Source: Oscillospiraceae bacterium
Lineage (GTDB): Bacteria > Bacillota > Clostridia > Oscillospirales > Ruminococcaceae
Length of the DNA: 18,171 bases
Assembly: GCA_019423445.1 (NCBI GenBank)
Contig: JAHZBJ010000019.1
Coordinates: 1-18,171, forward strand
Reading direction: 5' to 3'
Of this stretch, positions 14,181 to 18,171 are shown piece by piece (position 1 is the first letter of the stretch; each line of letters opens with the position of its first letter). Below the pieces are notes generated by a model. That model saw nothing but the letters and a program-made list of their open reading frames with translations, had not been told where the DNA came from and did no database searches. The position numbers and the translations under genes were made by a program.

Positions 14181-15431
14181 ATGAGATCGGCAAAAAAGAC
14201 CTTTTTGGCCGTCCTGCTTTTTATGGGATTGGCGGTGCTCTCCGCCTGTTCTTCCCAGGAGGCGGAGGTTGGTTCCTCCTCCTCCAGCCAGGCGGCCGCC
14301 CCCTCCCAAAGCCAGATGGCGGAGACCCAGATCACCCTCTCCCAGAACGGGGTGGACATCCAGGGGACCGGTGCTGCGGCTCTGGTGGACGGGACTGTCA
14401 ACATTACCGCCGGAGGGGTTTACCGCCTTACCGGCACCTTGGAGGGCGGGGTGGTGGTCCAAGCGGCGGGGCAGACAGTGGAATTGGTGCTGGATAACGC
14501 CCAGATTCACAACCCCGACGGACCGGCGATTCTCTTCCAGGAGGGAGAGGAAGCTCTGATTACTCTGACCAGCGGCAGCGTCAATAGTCTTTCTGACGGC
14601 GGGGAGAGCCAGTATGACGGGGCTCTCTACAGTGTCCCCAGCCTCACCATCAGCGGTGAGGGCGCTTTGACAGTGGAGGGGAATGTGGAAGAGGGTATCG
14701 CCACCGAGATGCATCTTACCGTCAATGGCGGCCAGATTGCGGTGACCTCCCAGGACGACGGTTTTAACGCCAACAACGACGGCGTCAGCACCATCACCAT
14801 CAATGGCGGGGATGTCTGGATCAGTGCTGGCGGAGATGGCATTGATTCCAACGGCAGCATCACCATCAATGGCGGCAGGATCCTCACCATGAGCGTCACC
14901 AGCGACATGAGCGGCGGGCTGGACTGCGATGGGGAGCTGATGATCAATGGCGGGGTGGTGATGGCCACCGGGGCCAGCAATACCATGCCTTCCCAGGAAT
15001 TTCCCCAGAAGTCGGTGGTGATGAACCTCAGCGGTGTCCAAAGCGCCGGAACACTGGTGGAAGTTTGCCAGGGGGAGAATCTGCTGGCAGCCTTTGCGCC
15101 AGCCCGGGAGTACAGCCAGGTGCTGTATTCTGCCCCGGATCTGGCGGATGACACGGACTACACCATTCTAACGGGAGGTTCCGGCAGTGGAGAGGACGCC
15201 TCCCTTCCCGGGGTATACGAAGAGGCCCAAGGTGGCCAGGAGCAGGGTACCGTCACCACTGAAAGTGTCACCCAGACCTTGGGGATGGGCCCTGGCGGAG
15301 GACGGGGCCCCGAGGGTGGACGTCCTCCTGAAATGCCGGAAGGCGGGGAGGGCCGCGGCCCGGCTCCGGATGGACAGGGGGAAGGGGGAGAACCTCCAGC
15401 GCCTCCTCCGGAACAGGAGCAAAAGGAATAA
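14181..15431 (+). CDS. Carbohydrate-binding domain lipoprotein, Cthe_2159-like
   Basis: A 416-residue exported protein. The signal peptide ends in LSAC (Cys23), a lipobox. A Ser/Gln/Ala-rich linker of about 25 residues follows, then a repetitive beta-strand domain resembling the Clostridium thermocellum Cthe_2159 family, a parallel beta-helix reported to bind acidic polysaccharide such as polygalacturonate. Tell-tale repeats are TVNGGQIAV, TINGGDVWI, TINGGRILT and MINGGVVMA, with DDGFNANND, GDGIDSNG and GGLDCDG turns that could bind calcium. The tail (about 350-416) is Gly/Pro/Glu-rich and low in complexity. GGAGG lies 9 bases before the ATG. It is monocistronic, bounded by terminators on both sides. 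Binding of plant or host glycans at the surface is inference. Confidence 0.85.
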   Translation: MRSAKKTFLAVLLFMGLAVLSACSSQEAEVGSSSSSQAAAPSQSQMAETQITLSQNGVDIQGTGAAALVDGTVNITAGGVYRLTGTLEGGVVVQAAGQTVELVLDNAQIHNPDGPAILFQEGEEALITLTSGSVNSLSDGGESQYDGALYSVPSLTISGEGALTVEGNVEEGIATEMHLTVNGGQIAVTSQDDGFNANNDGVSTITINGGDVWISAGGDGIDSNGSITINGGRILTMSVTSDMSGGLDCDGELMINGGVVMATGASNTMPSQEFPQKSVVMNLSGVQSAGTLVEVCQGENLLAAFAPAREYSQVLYSAPDLADDTDYTILTGGSGSGEDASLPGVYEEAQGGQEQGTVTTESVTQTLGMGPGGGRGPEGGRPPEMPEGGEGRGPAPDGQGEGGEPPAPPPEQEQKE

Positions 15432-15440
15432 ACAGAAAGC

Positions 15441-15480
15441 AAAAACAGGAAGGATCTGTACACAGATCCTTCCTGTTTTT
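15441..15480. terminator. Bidirectional intrinsic terminator
   Basis: An 18-bp perfect stem (15441-15458 with 15463-15480) with a TACA loop is flanked by A5 and T6, so it works on either strand. It ends the lipoprotein gene and could also serve the convergent LytTR gene, which stops at 15551. Confidence 0.92.
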
Positions 15481-15550
15481 TACCAAGAAAGAAGTCCAGT
15501 TTTAGGCGGATAGCTGAAATGAAACAAGAAAACTCTCACGGCCTTGAGTT

Positions 15551-16294
15551 TCAGCCCGGAGGATGCTGCCGCAGCTGAAATTCCTTCAGCGCCCGGCGTA
15601 CCTGGCTGAGATTTTCCCGGGGGATGGAGATAGAAGAGCCGTCCAGCATCACCAATTCCCGGCCCTGGATGGAATCCATATACTGAAGATTGGCGGCGCA
15701 GGCGGCGGAAATGCGGATAAAAGAACCCTCTTGGATCAGAGGAGCGGAGAGAGTCTTGAAGGGGAGACGCAGGGTGCTGGTCAGAATACTTTCCCCGTTT
15801 GACATGTGGTAGCGAATCCGATGGTCATGATAGCGGGCGAAGGCGATGCGGTGGAAGGGAAGGTCCCGGGGTCCATTGGAAGTCTGGATGGTCAGAACGC
15901 GGGAAAAGAGGACCTGGAGTTTGGCAAAGGCGCGGTCCAGGACAGGGAAAAGCTCTCCGCCGCTGATGGGTTTGGAAAGGCAGGCGAAAGGCCGTGAAGT
16001 GTCGGTGCGCCCCAACTCCACCACAGTGGAGAGGGTAAGGATCAGGGTGTCCGGTTCCATTTGCCGCACCGCCTCCGAGGGAGAGGTTCTGTCGCCGCTC
16101 CATGAGATATGCAGGTCCACCAGGCACAATGGAAACTGAACCCCTGCCTGAACCTGCACCTCCAACTCCTGGAGAGAGGAGAAGCGGTGAACCGAAAAAT
16201 CAACATTGGGCCGGAGGTTCCGGTAGTCCTCCATCAGGGCTACCAGTTGGTCAAGTTCCCGGCGGCTGTCGCTGCAAAGGGCGATATTTAACAT
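15551..16294 (-). CDS. LytTR-family response regulator
   Basis: A 247-residue cytoplasmic regulator. The N-terminal half (1-125) is a receiver domain: MLNIALCSD at strand 1, phospho-acceptor candidate D60 in LCLVDLHI, and conserved K108 in CLSKP. The acidic pair at strand 1 reads S8-D9 rather than two acids. The C-terminal half (about 135-240) is a LytTR DNA-binding domain: FHRIAFARYHDHRIRYH, LPFKTLSAPL, SFIRISAACAANLQYMDSI and ISIPRENLSQVRRAL. Two adjacent ATGs (16297, 16294) are 5 and 8 bases from GGAGG; I take the second. No histidine kinase or autoinducer gene is adjacent, so it is an orphan here. Targets are not visible. Confidence 0.88.
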   Translation of the reverse strand: MLNIALCSDSRRELDQLVALMEDYRNLRPNVDFSVHRFSSLQELEVQVQAGVQFPLCLVDLHISWSGDRTSPSEAVRQMEPDTLILTLSTVVELGRTDTSRPFACLSKPISGGELFPVLDRAFAKLQVLFSRVLTIQTSNGPRDLPFHRIAFARYHDHRIRYHMSNGESILTSTLRLPFKTLSAPLIQEGSFIRISAACAANLQYMDSIQGRELVMLDGSSISIPRENLSQVRRALKEFQLRQHPPG

Positions 16295-16329
16295 CATCAG
16301 AACCTCCGTTTTTGTGGAATACCCCATCT

Positions 16330-16359
16330 ATTGTACCCCAACCGCCCCTTTGCTGTCAA
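16330..16359 (-). promoter_or_regulatory. Promoter of the LytTR regulator gene
   Basis: On the minus strand the -35 is TTGACA (16359-16354, perfect) and the -10 is TACAAT (16335-16330, 5 of 6), with an 18-base spacer. The expected start is near 16323, leaving about 28 bases to the ATG. Confidence 0.8.
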
Positions 16360-16407
16360 AGCGAAAAAACAGGGAGAGCAGCGGGATGGGAGCCTGTAGC
16401 GGGGACA

Positions 16408-16449
16408 GGGAGGGATAAGGTGCTTGGTGCTCTGGATCCCTCTCTTTTT
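16408..16449 (+). terminator. Terminator-like hairpin on the plus strand with no plus-strand gene before it
   Basis: GGGAGGGAT (16408-16416) pairs with ATCCCTCTC (16436-16444, one G-U pair) around a 19-base loop, followed by TTTTT. Both flanking genes are on the minus strand. It may stop antisense transcription, end an unseen small RNA, or be chance. Confidence 0.4.
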
Positions 16450-16489
16450 GGTGGATTCCACTCATGAGCCAGAAAGCAGAAAAGAACCA

Positions 16490-16524
16490 AGCAGGGGCCG
16501 CGGGTTGACCCCGCAGCCCCTGCT
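16490..16524 (-). terminator. Terminator of the chromate transporter-AEC operon
   Basis: A GC-rich hairpin pairs AGCAGGGGC (16490-16498) with GCCCCTGCT (16516-16524), plus CGCGGG with CCCCGC inside, around TTGA. On the minus strand it is followed by TGGTTCTTTTC, a weak U-rich tail. It lies 32 bases after the AEC gene stop. Confidence 0.7.
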
Positions 16525-16556
16525 ATATCCTTAGAGAAAATGGGAAACTCCTTGCG

Positions 16557-17468
16557 TTACAGCAGCTTTTCCGCCAGAAAGACTACGGCGGGCATGGTAA
16601 TTAGGGAGAAGATGGTGCTTAGGCAGACAATCTCGCCGGCATAGACGTAGTCCTGGCCCATCCGCTGGGCGTAGACCGCTACGTTGGATCCCACCGGGGC
16701 GCAGGCGGCCACCAATAGGGCCATTTTGATCTCCCTCCCCACCCAGGGGAAAAGGAACATGAAGGCCAGGGTGCACAGAGGGATCAGCAGCAGCCGCACC
16801 GCCGAAACCCCGTAGGCGCTCCGGCGCCGCACCATAGCCCCCCAATCCGCCTGGGCCAGGTAGACTCCCAGCACCACCATGGCAACGGGAGCATTCATGG
16901 AGGCCAGGGCGCTGACACAGCTGGAGAGAAGGGAGGGCAGACGCAGATCCGCCAGGAAAAACACGATCCCCAGCAGGAGGCTCAGCACCAGGGGGCTTTT
17001 CAGAATCCGGGTGAGGGAGAAGGGACTCTTCTTCCCGGAGAGGAGGCTTTGACCATAAAACCATTGGAGAATGTTCAGCATGGCAGTCATCCCCGCCACA
17101 TAGAACACCGCCTGGGCTCCCAGCATAGCGGTGATAAGGGGGATGCCCATAAAGCCGGCATTGGAGAAAGCCGCGCCGAAATTATCCACTGGGCTCCGGC
17201 GGTAGATGATGGCCGCCAGAACCACGGCCAGGAGAAGGATCAGGGTCCCCAGAAGGAAGGACCAGAAGAGGGAGGCGATTTTTTCGGGGGTTCGATCCGT
17301 CTCAAAGGAGTGGAAGATGACGCAGGGGAGGATGAGGAAGATCAGGAGGTTGGCAACGCTGGCGCTGCCCTCCCGAGTGATCAGATTTTTCTTGTAAAGC
17401 AGGCAGCCGCAGCCCATGTAGACGAACATGATGAGGATCTGCCGGAAAAGGGTCACCGCGTTTTCCAT
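16557..17468 (-). CDS. AEC family permease (auxin efflux carrier-like)
   Basis: A 303-residue transporter with about ten hydrophobic segments, the normal size for bacterial AEC proteins that move organic acids or similar anions. Signature features are NLLIFLILPCVIFHSF in the first half, FSNAGFMGIPL (with the conserved Asn and Gly), and APVGSNVAVYAQRMG in the second half, the paired broken-helix motifs of this fold. The ATG lies 7 bases after AAAGGAG. It is 23 bases downstream of the chromate-type transporter gene, and a hairpin follows, so it is the last gene of the operon. Substrate is unknown; malate-like anions are typical of the family. Confidence 0.9.
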   Translation of the reverse strand: MENAVTLFRQILIMFVYMGCGCLLYKKNLITREGSASVANLLIFLILPCVIFHSFETDRTPEKIASLFWSFLLGTLILLLAVVLAAIIYRRSPVDNFGAAFSNAGFMGIPLITAMLGAQAVFYVAGMTAMLNILQWFYGQSLLSGKKSPFSLTRILKSPLVLSLLLGIVFFLADLRLPSLLSSCVSALASMNAPVAMVVLGVYLAQADWGAMVRRRSAYGVSAVRLLLIPLCTLAFMFLFPWVGREIKMALLVAACAPVGSNVAVYAQRMGQDYVYAGEIVCLSTIFSLITMPAVVFLAEKLL

Positions 17469-17491
17469 GTTGTCGCTCCTTTCACAGCTGC

Positions 17492-18052
17492 TCAGCCCAT
17501 AGGGATAAAGATCCCCACCGCGGCGGCCAGGGCGATGTAGACCACCGGATGCTTGTTGAACTTTACCAGCAGATAGTAGATGGCGGCGAAAAGAAGAATG
17601 GCTGGGAGGTTAAAGAAGTCAGCCACCTGAGAAATGGGGACGGTCTTATCGATGAGAGTGAGGCTGATGATGTCCCAGGCAGCGTAACCGATAAGAGCGG
17701 CCACTGCCGGGCGCAGACCGTAGAAAGCGCCCTGTACCAGGGGGCTTTCCTGGAATTTCCGGAGCATCTTGGCAATGGTGATGACGATGAAAAAGGCGGG
17801 GATGGTGGTGGAGATGCTGGCGATCAGGGCTCCCAGGACACCGGCAGCGTTGTAGCCGGCGAAAGTGGCCATATTGATGCCAATAGGGCCGGGGGTGGAC
17901 TGGGAGATAGCGATCATATCAATGACTTCGGTGCGGGTGAACCAGTCGAAATTTTCAGCGATATCGTAGAGGAAGGGCAGGGCCGCCAGGCCTCCGCCCA
18001 CGGTGAAAAGGCCTACCTTGCAGAATTCGATAAAAAGCTGGAAATAGATCAT
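17492..18052 (-). CDS. Chromate transporter family protein, half-size (second subunit)
   Basis: A 186-residue membrane protein of the CHR family, short-chain type, with about six hydrophobic stretches. Family motifs are FTVGGGLAALPFLYDIAE near the N terminus and ISQSTPGPIGINMATFAGY. Short-chain CHR proteins are usually encoded as pairs that work together, and the partner's end overlaps this start: ATG at 18052 and the upstream TGA at 18051 share bases (ATGA), implying coupled translation. Chromate is the namesake substrate; sulfate or another oxyanion may be the natural one. Confidence 0.9.
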   Translation of the reverse strand: MIYFQLFIEFCKVGLFTVGGGLAALPFLYDIAENFDWFTRTEVIDMIAISQSTPGPIGINMATFAGYNAAGVLGALIASISTTIPAFFIVITIAKMLRKFQESPLVQGAFYGLRPAVAALIGYAAWDIISLTLIDKTVPISQVADFFNLPAILLFAAIYYLLVKFNKHPVVYIALAAAVGIFIPMG

Positions 18053-18171
18053 TTCGCCTCGCCTCCCTTCTTAGGGGAGAACCGGCGGAGGAGAACTCCC
18101 ACCACCGCAGAGGAGATAATCACGGGGATGGGTGAGATAGGAGTAAACAGGAGAAGGGCCAGCACCACCAG
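18049..18171 (-). CDS. Chromate transporter family protein, half-size, partial (C-terminal end)
   Basis: The open frame enters from the right window edge and encodes 40 residues before TGA at 18051-18049. It has a hydrophobic stretch LVVLALLLFTPISPIPVI, then VVGVLLRR and a basic/polar tail ending GGEAK. This is the C-terminal helix pair expected of the first CHR half-protein, and the four-base overlap with the next CHR gene supports it. The rest lies outside the window. Confidence 0.8.
   Translation of the reverse strand: MVVLALLLFTPISPIPVIISSAVVGVLLRRFSPKKGGEAK

Noticed and set aside
14172..15041. A 289-codon minus-strand frame opposite the beta-helix lipoprotein
   Set aside because: Its periodic Asp/Gly/His composition is the mirror of the TINGG repeats, and it has no ribosome binding site or domain of its own.

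Overview
The window looks like chromosomal DNA from a GC-rich, spore-forming-lineage Firmicute, most likely a gut Clostridia of the Oscillospiraceae/Ruminococcaceae type. The reasons are strong AGGAGG ribosome binding sites, sigma-A-like promoters, many intrinsic terminators, a Spo0A DNA-binding-domain protein, a lipoprotein-type RND adaptor without an outer-membrane partner, and a Cthe_2159-like lipoprotein. The exact genus cannot be fixed by eye.

Left end (1-4350): a partial tRNA-Lys on the minus strand with a consensus promoter, diverging from a recG-sirtuin pair on the plus strand. A three-helix membrane protein of unknown function follows. It ends at a long hairpin terminator shared with a convergent minus-strand operon.

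Minus-strand block (4047-6978): an HxH amidohydrolase overlaps mutY by GTGA, and a 99-residue membrane protein follows. Upstream is a 368-base gap with strong hairpins and a plus-strand promoter (a candidate small RNA). Beyond it lies a stand-alone Spo0A C-terminal-domain protein with a TTG start. Its divergent spacer with the next gene holds the perfect palindrome TCGAAAATTTTCGA, which resembles back-to-back 0A boxes.

Plus-strand block (7172-15431): a MalY/PatB-type PLP enzyme; a YccF membrane protein; a marR - adaptor - RND pump operon whose promoter has an inverted repeat over the -10; and a beta-helix lipoprotein of the Cthe_2159 type. Each unit from yccF onward ends in a clear terminator.

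Right end, minus strand (15551-18171): a LytTR response regulator with its own strong promoter and no kinase beside it, then an operon of a two-gene (split) chromate-type transporter followed by an AEC-family permease. The first transporter half is cut by the window edge.

Most of the window is well-recognised chromosomal content. The points that deserve a second look are the Spo0A-domain protein with its palindrome, the structured 6400-6600 gap, the altered proton-relay residues of the RND pump, and the MarR operator candidate. I saw no phage, transposon, CRISPR or defence system.
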